Notes: a model not told the origin generated them from the letters alone. A stretch of 64,000 nucleotides of DNA from an uncultured Actinomycetes bacterium (GCA_903825035.1 CAIJYV010000023.1:1-64000), one strand, 5' to 3'. Shown: positions 27,316 through 36,123, numbered from the stretch's first letter. Numbers and translations are program-made.

Positions 27316-29205
27316 ATGAGTATGCATTCTGGAGGGTCGGCTGGCCGAGCAGGCCGGATGAGCATGCGATCAATGACCCGGGACCGGAAACTTTTGGAGC
27401 ACCAGGTCAAGAAGGGCACCCTTCGACGAATTCTGAAGTTCGCACGGCAATATCGGGGTCTGTTAATAATTTTCCTCGTAGCGGTCATTTTGGACGCTGC
27501 ACTCTCGTCCGTGGCTCCGTTGCTACTTCGCGCAATTATTGATAACGGCATTGCCAAACACAATCAACGACTCATTATTTGGCTCGCTTCAATTACGGCC
27601 ATTTTGGCCATCAGCAGCGCGGGCCTCTCCTTAGTTGAACGAAGGATTTCATCGGTGATAGGCGAAGGGCTTATCTACGACATGCGTTCACGGGTGTTCG
27701 AGCACATCCAAAAAATGCCCATCGCCTTCTTTTCACGGACCCAAACGGGAGCGCTCATTAGCCGTTTAAATAACGATGTGGTCGGCGCCCAGCAAGCCTT
27801 TACTGACGTTCTTTCCAATGTGGTCGGAAATTTCATACTGGCAACAATCATCATCGTTACCATGTTGTTTTTGAACTGGCAGATCACTTTGGTCGCGCTT
27901 GTCTTGTTGCCCATTTTCTTGGTTCCCGCCCGCCGAGTCGGAAAGCGCCTCGGCTCAATGTTCCAACGTGGCATGAATCTCAATGCAGAGATGAACATGG
28001 TAATGAGCGAACGGTTCAATGTCGCTGGTGCCATGTTGGTGAAACTATTTGGTCGCCCCAACGATGAAGTGGCTTTTTTTAGAGATCGAGCCGGTCAGGT
28101 GCGCGATATTGGAATCCAGCAAGCCCTCTATCAGCGCTTCTTCTTTATTGCGCTCTCGCTCACCGCGTCATTAGCAACCGCCTTTGCCTATGGCTTTGGC
28201 GGAATTGAAGTCCTCCACGGCACGTTGGCGGTTGGAACGGTAGTCGCATTGACCGCTTACCTCGGACGTATTTATGGACCGCTAACCCAGCTTTCAAGTT
28301 TCAATATTGACTACATGTCAGCGGTAGTGAGTTTCGAGCGCGTTTTTGAGGTACTCGATCTCGAGCCAATGATTCAAGAATCCGAGCACCCCGTCGAGAT
28401 CCCCGCCGGCCCGGCCTCATTAGTTTTTGATCACGTCAGCTTTTCGTACCCCAAAGCCGAAGAGGTATCTCTCGCTTCATTGGAATCAGTCGCTCGCTTA
28501 GAAGAAAGCTCACGGCAGGGAATATTGCACGATCTTTCCTTTGAAGTGGCCCCCGGCACCATGACGGCTCTAGTTGGGCCGTCGGGCGCCGGTAAGACAA
28601 CAATTTCGATGCTGGTGTCACGCCTCTATGACGTGCGCGAGGGTTCGGTGCGAATAAATGGCGTAGATGTTCGTGAGGCCAGTTTTGCCTCGGTAAACGC
28701 CACCGTTGGTGTAGTGACGCAAGACCCTCACCTCTTTCACGATTCACTGAGGACCAACCTCTTGTTCGCCAAGCCTGATGCTACCAATGAGCAGATGTTC
28801 GAAGCATTGCGTGAAGCCCAAATTGGCTACATCGTTGACGAACTTCCCGATGGCTTAGACACCGTGGTGGGCGAGCGTGGTTACCGCCTCAGCGGGGGAG
28901 AGAAGCAGCGTGTAGCGCTGGCCCGACTGCTGCTGAAGGCACCACGACTCGTTGTTCTCGATGAAGCCACAGCGCACCTGGATTCTGAAAGCGAATCAGC
29001 GGTGCAGCGTGCCCTCGAAGAAACCATGCACGAGCGAACCTCACTGGTCATCGCTCACCGTCTATCGACCATTCGTAACGCCGATCAGATCCTGGTCATC
29101 GATGATGGATCAATCAGGCAACGCGGTACCCACGCCGAACTTTACGCCGAAGGCGGGCTTTACAAGGATCTGTACGAAACGCAGTTTGCCGGACAAGATC
29201 GTTAA
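27316..29205 (+). CDS. ABC exporter, fused membrane and ATPase domains
   Basis: A 629-residue half-transporter of the multidrug/lipid exporter type. The start is taken as ATG 27316 (a TTG at 27292 is the alternative). Residues ~1-50 are cytosolic and basic, ~50-320 form six membrane helices, and the rest is the ATPase: Walker A GPSGAGKTT, signature LSGGEKQRVALARLLL, Walker B LVVLDEATAHLD, and H-loop IAHRLSTI. About 35 extra residues (AEEVSLASLESVARLEES) lie between the A-loop tyrosine and Walker A. It would work as a homodimer, or with a partner not seen here. The substrate is unknown. Confidence 0.9.
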   Translation: MSMHSGGSAGRAGRMSMRSMTRDRKLLEHQVKKGTLRRILKFARQYRGLLIIFLVAVILDAALSSVAPLLLRAIIDNGIAKHNQRLIIWLASITAILAISSAGLSLVERRISSVIGEGLIYDMRSRVFEHIQKMPIAFFSRTQTGALISRLNNDVVGAQQAFTDVLSNVVGNFILATIIIVTMLFLNWQITLVALVLLPIFLVPARRVGKRLGSMFQRGMNLNAEMNMVMSERFNVAGAMLVKLFGRPNDEVAFFRDRAGQVRDIGIQQALYQRFFFIALSLTASLATAFAYGFGGIEVLHGTLAVGTVVALTAYLGRIYGPLTQLSSFNIDYMSAVVSFERVFEVLDLEPMIQESEHPVEIPAGPASLVFDHVSFSYPKAEEVSLASLESVARLEESSRQGILHDLSFEVAPGTMTALVGPSGAGKTTISMLVSRLYDVREGSVRINGVDVREASFASVNATVGVVTQDPHLFHDSLRTNLLFAKPDATNEQMFEALREAQIGYIVDELPDGLDTVVGERGYRLSGGEKQRVALARLLLKAPRLVVLDEATAHLDSESESAVQRALEETMHERTSLVIAHRLSTIRNADQILVIDDGSIRQRGTHAELYAEGGLYKDLYETQFAGQDR

Positions 29206-29581
29206 GTGCGCCATCCAATTAAGCAACTAACGAAATGCAATTTTCGTAATCTGCTGTCTTGGATTCCTGCCAAGCCCACTTGTTTTGAATCAGTCAAATG
29301 GACTAGATCGCATTTCGCCCAGATTGCCAATCCAGCCTGATCCTCGCATGGCCTTAGCTTCTTTTATTGACATGGGCTTGATGGAGAGAAAATTTCGAGC
29401 AGAGGCGACCGGAATTTGGTTTCGTTTAAAAGGGAAGTAAACCGCTATGAATTTGATTCCTTAATAAAAGTCGATTTTCTTCATGTGGTCAATCTACGCC
29501 TCCGATGCAAAAAGCAGTCCCGACTTATCCGTAGGGCGAATTCCCTACGAAAACATAAATCTGACGAATTATGAGCCGTCT
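29206..29581 (+). pseudogene. Gene-poor stretch with a possible decayed DUF2087-like gene
   Basis: No intact gene is seen in this 376-base stretch. Two short frames look like pieces of one reading frame: IPAKPTCFESV near 29266 and, one frame over, ALASFIDMGLMERKF from about 29351 ending at a TAA near 29440. The pieces resemble the start and end of the small DUF2087 DNA-binding-like domain (IPAK...; LRRxLVDxGLLxR...YWR), with a deletion and frameshift between. The match is by eye and weak. Confidence 0.25.
29530..29549. repeat. Inverted repeat CGTAGGG/CCCTACG
   Basis: Two perfect 7-base arms (29530-29536 and 29543-29549) flank CGAATT, 33 bases past the end of the acetyltransferase gene. No T run follows on either strand, so it is not a typical terminator; it may be an operator relic or an end of a lost element. 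Confidence 0.4.
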
Positions 29582-30511
29582 TTACGGAATTGAACGGTAG
29601 AGCCTGAAGAAGGTTGGTTCAAAACCAAGCTTTGGCCAGGTATGAGCGGCAATTAAATTCGTCGCTCTCCAGTCCGTGATGAGCGTATCGATCTCGTTTT
29701 CCTTGGCCCATTCCAGTGCCACTTGGGTTAACGCTCTCGCAATACCTCGGCGACGAAACGCTGGGTCCACGCTTGCGCTCGATAGGTCAATGCTGCGAGA
29801 AGGAACTCGCAAGTCTCCCTCTGGACGGCGATAAAGGAATAATTCCCCAACAATTTGGCCGTCGACCTCGCAGCACCAGGCGACGTACCGATCGTCGCTC
29901 TCCATAGACATCCAAGATTGAGTGAATTCTTCGAGGCTTTCTACATCAATCTTTGAAAAGCTGGGGCTTTCTCGTAGTGACAGGAAGAGTTCGCGTTCTA
30001 ATCGGGCAACATGGGGATAGTCGGCTGTTTCAACGCGGCGAATGATCACTTTAGGAATCTTCCAGTCGTTGGCAACGGCGACTGGGTGTGCGGCCATGAC
30101 TGCTGAAAGACCGAAACCTAATCGAAACCAGGGATCCACGTACTCCGGATTCGCAGGGGAGAAGACGAAGTGTCTAGTCAATCCTTGTTCAACCCAATGC
30201 TTGGCTGCAAAGCAATACAGGCCGTCGATTAGCTCGGGGGCCTCAGCCGCGTGTCCAGCCAGGTGGCTCCATACGTGTGGACCAATGTCATCACTTTGCG
30301 TCTTTCCCAGTAAGTAACCGACGACTTCGTTGTTGCAAATCGCAACCGCGCCAGAGGATTCTTGAGATGCGGTTCTTATCTGCTCGACAAAATCAATTTT
30401 CCTCGCTAAGGGAGAGCCAGACTTAAGAAGTCGAGCATGACGATCTGCAAGAACTTGTGCGGCTCCAACAATGTGGCCAGGGGTGAAGACTTGATACTCG
30501 ACTTCAGTCAT
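29582..30511 (-). CDS. Tandem-domain GNAT acetyltransferase
   Basis: A 309-residue protein with two GNAT-like halves. The C-terminal half (from about residue 155) is complete: VIRRVETADYPHVARLERE, the acetyl-CoA loop RRRGIARALTQVALEWA (R-x-x-G-x-A form) and LGFEPTFFRLYRSIP. The N-terminal half (EVVGYLLGKTQ, VFSPANPEYVDPWFRLGFG) lacks a clear CoA loop and is probably structural. The substrate is unknown. The gene runs opposite to the ABC exporter and follows a YCII-domain gene on the same strand by 15 bases, perhaps as a pair. Confidence 0.82.
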   Translation of the reverse strand: MTEVEYQVFTPGHIVGAAQVLADRHARLLKSGSPLARKIDFVEQIRTASQESSGAVAICNNEVVGYLLGKTQSDDIGPHVWSHLAGHAAEAPELIDGLYCFAAKHWVEQGLTRHFVFSPANPEYVDPWFRLGFGLSAVMAAHPVAVANDWKIPKVIIRRVETADYPHVARLERELFLSLRESPSFSKIDVESLEEFTQSWMSMESDDRYVAWCCEVDGQIVGELFLYRRPEGDLRVPSRSIDLSSASVDPAFRRRGIARALTQVALEWAKENEIDTLITDWRATNLIAAHTWPKLGFEPTFFRLYRSIP

Positions 30512-30526
30512 GCTTGCTCTGATTCA

Positions 30527-30850
30527 TTAGTGAAGCTGCCGTAGTTCTACTTTTCGATTACACGCCTTAGAGCCTTCGCCGGCTAGACGCTCGGCGGTGG
30601 CTCGGTCAGGCACCTCAATCAACCAAAAACCACTTATGAACTCTGGGTTTTCAATAAGTGGACCCTTCTTGATTTGACCAACGCCTCCACGGTTGTCGAA
30701 GACGATTGATTCACTGGGGGAATGGATTCCATGAGCGCGAATCCAAAAGCCAGAGGCCTCTAAAGACTCATTAAAGGCATCAATCGCGGTCATTTCATCG
30801 CCCGTTGCGGATTCACTTTGATTATCTATAACGTTCATCAAAAACTGCAA
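30527..30850 (-). CDS. YCII-related (DGPF-type) domain protein
   Basis: A 107-residue single-domain protein. The start is taken as TTG 30850, because the family begins with a beta strand like MQFLMNVIDN and an AAAGGAG ribosome site lies 7 bases upstream; ATG 30838 would cut that strand. It contains AFNESLEASGFWI, GPLIENPEFISGFWLIEVPDRATAERLA, matching the YCII/DGPF family of small ferredoxin-like dimers linked to sigma factors or dioxygen chemistry. The role here is unknown. Confidence 0.75.
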   Translation of the reverse strand: MQFLMNVIDNQSESATGDEMTAIDAFNESLEASGFWIRAHGIHSPSESIVFDNRGGVGQIKKGPLIENPEFISGFWLIEVPDRATAERLAGEGSKACNRKVELRQLH

Positions 30851-31174
30851 GGTCCGCTCCTTTAACTCTTATGACTATTTGACAGTACTTGGAAACAAGA
30901 AATCCCGCAAAATTACATTGATGCAAGATGTTGAGAAGATGTGGGCTTCCTCGGTCCTTATTCCACAAGGAAGGAAGTTCCCGTGGAAAAGGGCTATTTG
31001 TCTGGGCAAAGCTTGTGAATTGGTGATTTCCCATTGGACATCCTGAGGTCAATCTGGCAGAGTCTCTTGCGTAGTTCACGCAGTACCTGGCAACACCAAG
31101 ACTTCGCAAGAAGTATTGGCGGGTGGGGGAAGGTCTCGCAAGGGATTTGATCTCGTTAGAGATAAGTGGAGTTC
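30851..31174. other. Intergenic stretch without a recognised gene
   Basis: About 320 bases upstream of the YCII gene and of the structured RNA. Apart from the YCII ribosome site (AAAGGAG) I see nothing here that I can name. Short open frames exist on both strands but have no family-like sequence. The promoter of the structured RNA downstream should lie in this stretch. Confidence 0.4.
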
Positions 31175-31266
31175 GGTCTTCTTGTTTCGTTGCCGAGGAA
31201 GCGTGAAATGCTCGCCGGTATGGCGGCTCTGTCCGACATGGAGCCTACGTACTGCGCCAGAAGACC
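31175..31266 (+). ncRNA. Candidate structured small RNA
   Basis: GGTCTTCT (31175-31182) pairs perfectly with AGAAGACC (31259-31266), closing a ~92-base domain. Inside, TGGCG (31221-31225) pairs with CGCCA (31255-31259), and GCTC (31226-31229) with GAGC (31241-31244), with an inner TGT/ACA. A strong terminator begins at the 3' strand of the closing stem. No gene follows in the same direction (the next is convergent), so a stand-alone RNA is more likely than a riboswitch. It matches no RNA family I know. Confidence 0.45.
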
Positions 31267-31315
31267 CCGAGAGGCGGGCGAGTCTGACTCGCTAGCCGCT
31301 CGGGGTTTTCGTTTT
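31265..31315 (+). terminator. Strong intrinsic terminator with nested hairpin
   Basis: CCCCGAG (31265-31271) pairs with CTCGGGG (31299-31305); nested inside is GCGAGT (31278-31283) with ACTCGC (31287-31292). TTTTCGTTTT follows (31306-31315). It is oriented to the plus strand and ends right at the 3' end of the convergent SRAP gene. Confidence 0.8.
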
Positions 31316-32020
31316 CTAGAAAAGGGATTGGGGCGCCTCGAACTCAATGAGCTCGGGCCCGTCGTTATATATCGAACCAACCGCTGCGCCAACGCTGATG
31401 TGCTGAAGTATGCCCGGTCGCGATGGGGCGAGTAATTCGTGACGTTGAGCGGGGGATTGATTGACAATATCTAGCCAGCGATCCGCGACCTCTTGTTCCA
31501 GAACGACCGGTTGGCGGTCGTGAATGCCGTCGATATCTTGGCCAGGTTCGGTCGTAATTACAGTGCAGGTTGCGATTGGGGCAGCGTCGCTAGGTAGGCG
31601 TGGGTCTCGCCAATATTCGTAGAGTCCAGCGAAAAGGAGCGGCTCACCATCGCGGCGTGTGAAATAGTGAGGTTGCTTCGGGCGGTGCCCTTCGGATCCC
31701 CATTCATAAAATCCGTCGACGGGAATAATGCATGGGCGTTTAAGGTAGGCCGCCTTAAAGGATGGCTTCTCCTCAGCGGTTTCCTGGCGAGCATTGATTG
31801 TCTGGTTGGCGATAGCTGGATCGCTGGCCCAGGGTGGAATCAGGCCCCAGCGAAAGGCGGAGAGTATGCGTCCTTCAGCGTCATCGGTGAGGCCAAAGAG
31901 GGTTCTCGCCGGACCAACATTCCAGCTTGGTGGTGTGGCCTCGAGCCCAGCGGCGAGGGTGGCGTCAAGAAAGCGGGCCAAGCGCAGAGGTGGGCTATAG
32001 AGCGCAACGCGACCGCACAT
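31316..32020 (-). CDS. SRAP (HMCES/YedK-like) abasic-site DNA-protein crosslink protein
   Basis: It covalently traps abasic sites in single-stranded DNA through its N-terminal cysteine, shielding them from breakage. The 234-residue protein begins MCGR, so Cys2 is the nucleophile after Met removal. Other family residues are seen: WNVGPA, GLIPPWA, INARQETA, the glutamate in DGFYEW and the histidine in GIHDRQPVVL (usually HxRMP, here QP). GAAAGGG precedes ATG 32020. It is a DNA-damage protein a few kilobases from the SOS mutasome, on the other strand. Confidence 0.9.
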   Translation of the reverse strand: MCGRVALYSPPLRLARFLDATLAAGLEATPPSWNVGPARTLFGLTDDAEGRILSAFRWGLIPPWASDPAIANQTINARQETAEEKPSFKAAYLKRPCIIPVDGFYEWGSEGHRPKQPHYFTRRDGEPLLFAGLYEYWRDPRLPSDAAPIATCTVITTEPGQDIDGIHDRQPVVLEQEVADRWLDIVNQSPAQRHELLAPSRPGILQHISVGAAVGSIYNDGPELIEFEAPQSLF

Positions 32021-32112
32021 TTAGCCCTTTCCTTTCGCTTCCGCATAACAATTTACCCAAAAATTCTTCCTTAATGCTCGCCCTCCCTGGGCACTGCTTG
32101 TAAATTTCAAGT

Positions 32113-33204
32113 ATGAGAAATAGCACTATTAAAAAGAAACTTTTTGTCGGCGTGGCCTTACCCCTTCTTTTGGGGACCACGGTATTGGCACCAATCGCTG
32201 GCGCCACCGTAATCACAAGTAAGAACTGGCGTTTCGAGGCTCCAATTACTGGACCAACGGCGATAACGGCTCCAGCTGACATTACCTTAGACAGTGCTGG
32301 AAACTTCTGGGTGGCCAACGTGAGCCAAAATACAATCCAGGAGATCAAAAAGGTAGGCAGCAACTACGTTCCCCAAGAACCGCTTTCGGGATCAGGCCCA
32401 ACCGCCCTTTTGAGTCCTGGATCTGTCGTTGCTGACCACTCGGGAAACCTTTGGGTGACTAACTCCGGTGGCAATTCAATCGAGGAATTCACCTATTCCG
32501 GCGGTGTTTACACCGCGCAGACACCCATCGACGGCTTTAACTCGCCAATGGGAATTCAAATTGACAGTGCGGGAAACCTCTGGGTTGACAATTCGGGCTC
32601 TACTTACGGAGGAACGGGGAATGGCGGCATTCAAGAGGTCGTTAATGTTTCGGGCACTTGGACGCTGCAGAGTGAAATCACCACCACTAATTTGATTAAC
32701 CCATACGACATCGCACTCGTAGGCACTAACGAGATTTGGGCCTCTGACCAGGTCCAGGGGACTAGCGGCCCAGGAAATGTCTTACGACTTGTTAAAAGTG
32801 GTGGCACCTGGCACGAAGCGAATCTCTTTGAGCCAACCGGCAACAACACTTTTGTTGGACCCCAAGGCGTCACGGTCGACAAGGCTGGCAACGCTTGGGT
32901 GATGAACTTTGGCGCAAACTCGATTCAAGAAATTGCTAAGAACGGCTCGACCTACACAGTTGAGGCGCCGATCGCCTCCGCGGGACACCCCTTTGACCAG
33001 CCCAACGGTATTGTGATCGATCCCAAGGGGAACTTGTGGACTGCGAACTTTGGCGGAAATTCGATCCAGGAGATCACCTTCACCCCAACGGCGGACTTGG
33101 CTTCAACTGGGTTCTCCGCGCTCAATTTCACTATTGGTGCAAGCCTGCTGCTCGTCTTCGGAGTAGTGGCCACCCGAACCAGTCGTCGCAAGCTAGCGCT
33201 GTAG
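32113..33204 (+). CDS. Secreted beta-propeller (NHL/Vgb-like) protein with LASTG sorting signal
   Basis: A 363-residue surface protein. Residues 1-~31 are a signal peptide (KKKLFVGVALPLLLGTTVLA, then AGA). The body is made of ~45-residue repeats of the type ITLDSAGNFWVANVSQNTIQEI, found 6-7 times, as in NHL or streptogramin-lyase-like propellers. The C-terminus is a sortase signal: LASTG (residues 329-333, bases 33097-33111), a hydrophobic helix (IGASLLLVFGVVA) and a basic tail RTSRRK. LAxTG is the class E sortase motif, and a matching sortase lies at 54083. A TAAATT 6 bases before ATG 32113 suggests a leaderless transcript. The binding target is unknown. Confidence 0.85.
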   Translation: MRNSTIKKKLFVGVALPLLLGTTVLAPIAGATVITSKNWRFEAPITGPTAITAPADITLDSAGNFWVANVSQNTIQEIKKVGSNYVPQEPLSGSGPTALLSPGSVVADHSGNLWVTNSGGNSIEEFTYSGGVYTAQTPIDGFNSPMGIQIDSAGNLWVDNSGSTYGGTGNGGIQEVVNVSGTWTLQSEITTTNLINPYDIALVGTNEIWASDQVQGTSGPGNVLRLVKSGGTWHEANLFEPTGNNTFVGPQGVTVDKAGNAWVMNFGANSIQEIAKNGSTYTVEAPIASAGHPFDQPNGIVIDPKGNLWTANFGGNSIQEITFTPTADLASTGFSALNFTIGASLLLVFGVVATRTSRRKLAL

Positions 33205-33238
33205 TACGAAGCGGCTTGAGCTGCGAAGGGCATTACGA

Positions 33239-33270
33239 AACTGCGGGCCGCAAGGCCCGCAGTTTTCTTT
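33239..33270 (+). terminator. Intrinsic terminator after the LASTG protein
   Basis: An 11-bp perfect stem (33239-33249 with 33254-33264) with a GCAA tetraloop is followed by TTTTCTTT. Its core CTGCGGGCC/GGCCCGCAG recurs in the terminator at 36082. Confidence 0.9.
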
Positions 33271-33490
33271 GGCGAGGCTTGGGAATTTTGAAATTCATCA
33301 TGCAGATTCCAATGGACGAATCGGGCAAAACTGCGTCGAGGTCTCTGAAAGTGCCCCATTGTGTTAGACACCTACTGGCAGGAGACCAAATTTCAACTAG
33401 TAAATCGTTCGCAAGCGAGGGGATAGGGCAATACAGATCCCCGTCCAAGAACCGCTGGTGAGCCCCTTTCGGGTATAACTTTGAATCACT

Positions 33491-36013
33491 ATGAGCATTT
33501 ATAAAAAATTATTCCCCGTAGCACCACGTCTCGCGGCGGGATTTGGCTTGGTCCTCTTTTCCGTAGTCGCGTATCTCCCGGGTTTGCAAAATCAAACAGC
33601 GGGGGCTTCAGCGTACGGATACGTTCCTATGACCGCCCTCATCGATGGGACTACCGTTTCTGGTTCAAGTAGCGTCGAGCAATTAGCGCTTGAGGCTCAA
33701 GGTTTTACAGTCACGGTCATTGATGACGCCACCTGGCAGGCTCAGCCGCATTCTTATTTCGCTAAATTCCAATTATTGGTAATTGGTGATGCAACTTGCA
33801 ACCTTGATACCAACTCCATCGCCGGCGCGGTGAGTTCTGAAACGGCTTGGGCGCCAGCAATTAACGGAAGCATCCTCATCATTGGCACGGACCCCGTTTT
33901 TCACTTCACGAACGGCACCCCTGGCGCCGGCAAGTTAATCAGCCAAGGACTTGCCTACGCTGGTGGTCAGACTGGCAAAACGGGACTCTATTTGGACTTA
34001 AGTTGCATGTATGCCGGTGCCATGGGCCCGGGCAGTGGTGTGTCAAATCAAGATGTTCCAATCGTTGACGGACTTGGGTTTGGCGGCGCCACGGTGACAT
34101 CGGCAATTTGCGATGACAGCATTCACGTTGTTGCTTCAGCTCAGCAACTTCTCGGAATAACGGACAACGACCTTTCGGGCTGGGGCTGTTCGGTTCATGA
34201 ATATTTCAATACTTGGCCTTCGGTCTTTGTGCCCTTCGGTCTTGATACCAGTACTGATCCAATATTTACGGCAGCCGACGGATCGTCGGGGGCCCCCTAT
34301 ATTTTGGGATATGGCGGTGGAATCACACTTGGGACCATAGGACTCGCTGTCGCGACAGACCCCGTTGCGACCGGTTCCACCACGACCCTTACCGCCTCTT
34401 TGCAATCGGGTGGTGCGCCAATTTCTGGCGCGACCGTCACCTTCACCTGCACCTCGGGACCTTGTGAGGATGGGGGCACTCAAACGTCGACTTCGGACGT
34501 CAATGGTGTAGCCACATTGAGCTACTCCTCCGCTACGGTCGGCACCGACATTTGGACTGCCTCGTACGTACCCGATACGGTCCCAGTTGCCAGCTCGTCG
34601 GAATCAATCGTGTGGCGAGCCCCAACTTCGTTCAGCACCGTTTCAGACTCCTTGAGTTATTACTATGGAGCGCAAGTTCAACTAACCGCAAGTGGTCTAC
34701 CCTCGGACGCAACCGGCACGGTTGACTTTGTCTCAGCTAGTGGAGTGCTCTGCAGCGCGTCGGTGGTGAGCGGATCGGCGACCTGTACTACTGATCCCAT
34801 CAGCGGGGGCGGCTACTCTGTCCGGGCCACGTATTCGGGCGACACAAACTACTTAAGTTCGTCAAGTAGGGCATCCTTCATTGTCCTTCCACTATCCTCC
34901 TCTTTTTCAGCGACCTCAACGCCGAGCTCCACTGCTTATGGCAGCACCATTGACCTAGCGATTTCGGGTTTAGCTACTGACGCAACGGGGCAGGTCCAAT
35001 TTGCCACTACTGGAGGCACTCTCTGCACCGCCTCGGTATTGAATGGGGCCGCTGACTGCACTACCGCCATTTTGTCATCTGGAACCTATAACGTGACGGC
35101 AACCTATTCGGGGGACTCGAACTACCTGACGAGCACTAGTTCAACGTCCTTCAGCATTTCGCAAAACCCTTCGTCAATCACGGCCACTTCCGAAAATGCG
35201 ATAGCGCTTACCGTTTCGAATCTGCCTTTGGGTTCTACCGGTTTTGTTACCTTTTCTTTAGGATCGACATTATTGTGTACGGCCACTGACACGGAGGGAG
35301 TGGCTTCGTGCAACACGTCGGCGCTACCTGTTGGGAGCAACTCAGTAGATGCGGTGTACTCGGGTGACGTGAACTTTGTCGGATCGACCAGTACCATTAC
35401 GGTCAACGTCTTGCCGTCCGCGACCGCTATCGCACTCTCTGGTACGGCAACTCCTGGCCTGATTACTCTCTCTCAGTCTGGGCTGCCTAGTGCGGCAACG
35501 GGTTCGGTAAGTTTCAGTTTTTCGGGTCAACCACTCTGCACCGCAACTGTGCATAGCGGGTCATCTTCGTGCACGGTCTCGGTGCTGCCTACTGGCAGTG
35601 ATTTGATTACGGCTGTTTATTCTGGCGATGCGTCGTACACGATGGCCTCTGGAAGCACAACGCTAACTGTCACGCTGCCATCTTTTGGGTTAACGCTCGT
35701 ATTCCCCAATAGCAAGGCGGTGCTCTCGAAGGCCTTCGTGGCGAGCATCAAGCGGTACGTGGCTACTGTTAAGACTAAAGAATTCACTCATATAACGATC
35801 GTGGGCTACTCAAAATCCGGAGGTAAGGCCTCGGTAGCGCGCACGGTGAGTATCGCTCAAGCTAGTGCCGTCGCAAAGGCGGTAAAGGCGCAACTGCGTG
35901 CGGCCGGCGTGACGCGAGTTGTCGTGACCTTCAGCGGAGTTGGCGCGACCGCGTTCCACGTAGTACCCGGGAAGTCTTCTCGTAACCAGCAGACGGTTAT
36001 CACGGCTAGTTAA
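33491..36013 (+). CDS. Large secreted protein with Cys-paired Ig-like repeats and OmpA-like tail
   Basis: An 840-residue protein with a signal peptide (LAAGFGLVLFSVVAYLPGL). Residues ~40-290 form a module with VTVIDDATWQAQPHSYF and FQLLVIGDA, recalling a flavodoxin/ThuA-like fold but not assigned. A Big_1-like domain follows (PISGATVTFTC, DVNGVATLSY). Residues ~380-730 hold four Ig-like repeats of ~85-90 residues, each ending in TATYSGDxNYL-type sequence and each with two cysteines 10-11 apart (GTLCTASVLNGAADCTT), a likely disulfide. The last ~110 residues are OmpA-like but degenerate (IVGYSKSGG, IAQASAVAKAVKAQLRAAGV, SSRNQQTVI). There is no sorting motif. A surface or adhesion role is inferred. 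Confidence 0.78.
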   Translation: MSIYKKLFPVAPRLAAGFGLVLFSVVAYLPGLQNQTAGASAYGYVPMTALIDGTTVSGSSSVEQLALEAQGFTVTVIDDATWQAQPHSYFAKFQLLVIGDATCNLDTNSIAGAVSSETAWAPAINGSILIIGTDPVFHFTNGTPGAGKLISQGLAYAGGQTGKTGLYLDLSCMYAGAMGPGSGVSNQDVPIVDGLGFGGATVTSAICDDSIHVVASAQQLLGITDNDLSGWGCSVHEYFNTWPSVFVPFGLDTSTDPIFTAADGSSGAPYILGYGGGITLGTIGLAVATDPVATGSTTTLTASLQSGGAPISGATVTFTCTSGPCEDGGTQTSTSDVNGVATLSYSSATVGTDIWTASYVPDTVPVASSSESIVWRAPTSFSTVSDSLSYYYGAQVQLTASGLPSDATGTVDFVSASGVLCSASVVSGSATCTTDPISGGGYSVRATYSGDTNYLSSSSRASFIVLPLSSSFSATSTPSSTAYGSTIDLAISGLATDATGQVQFATTGGTLCTASVLNGAADCTTAILSSGTYNVTATYSGDSNYLTSTSSTSFSISQNPSSITATSENAIALTVSNLPLGSTGFVTFSLGSTLLCTATDTEGVASCNTSALPVGSNSVDAVYSGDVNFVGSTSTITVNVLPSATAIALSGTATPGLITLSQSGLPSAATGSVSFSFSGQPLCTATVHSGSSSCTVSVLPTGSDLITAVYSGDASYTMASGSTTLTVTLPSFGLTLVFPNSKAVLSKAFVASIKRYVATVKTKEFTHITIVGYSKSGGKASVARTVSIAQASAVAKAVKAQLRAAGVTRVVVTFSGVGATAFHVVPGKSSRNQQTVITAS

Positions 36014-36081
36014 TCGAGGACTCCGTCGCCCAGCCGGTACGTTTCAACGGATAGGGCAATCGGAGAGCAATTTGTATTTTT

Positions 36082-36115
36082 CCCTGCGGGCCCTCGGGCC
36101 CGCAGGGCCAATTTT
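36082..36115 (+). terminator. Intrinsic terminator after the Ig-repeat protein
   Basis: CCCTGCGGGCC (36082-36092) pairs with GGCCCGCAGGG (36097-36107), loop CTCG, followed by CCAATTTT. The stem core is identical to that at 33241-33262. Confidence 0.75.
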
Positions 36116-36123
36116 CAGCCAAT

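Noticed and set aside
29530-29549. Inverted repeat as a terminator of the acetyltransferase or exporter gene
   Set aside because: No T run on either strand, and A-rich sequence follows the plus-strand arm.
30822-31109. 95-residue minus-strand frame upstream of the YCII gene
   Set aside because: No family resemblance and no ribosome site; it overlaps the start region of the YCII gene in another frame.
31156-31467. Frames on both strands across the structured RNA and terminator
   Set aside because: They read through a nested-hairpin terminator and into the end of the SRAP gene. The encoded sequence reflects the inverted repeats, not a protein family.
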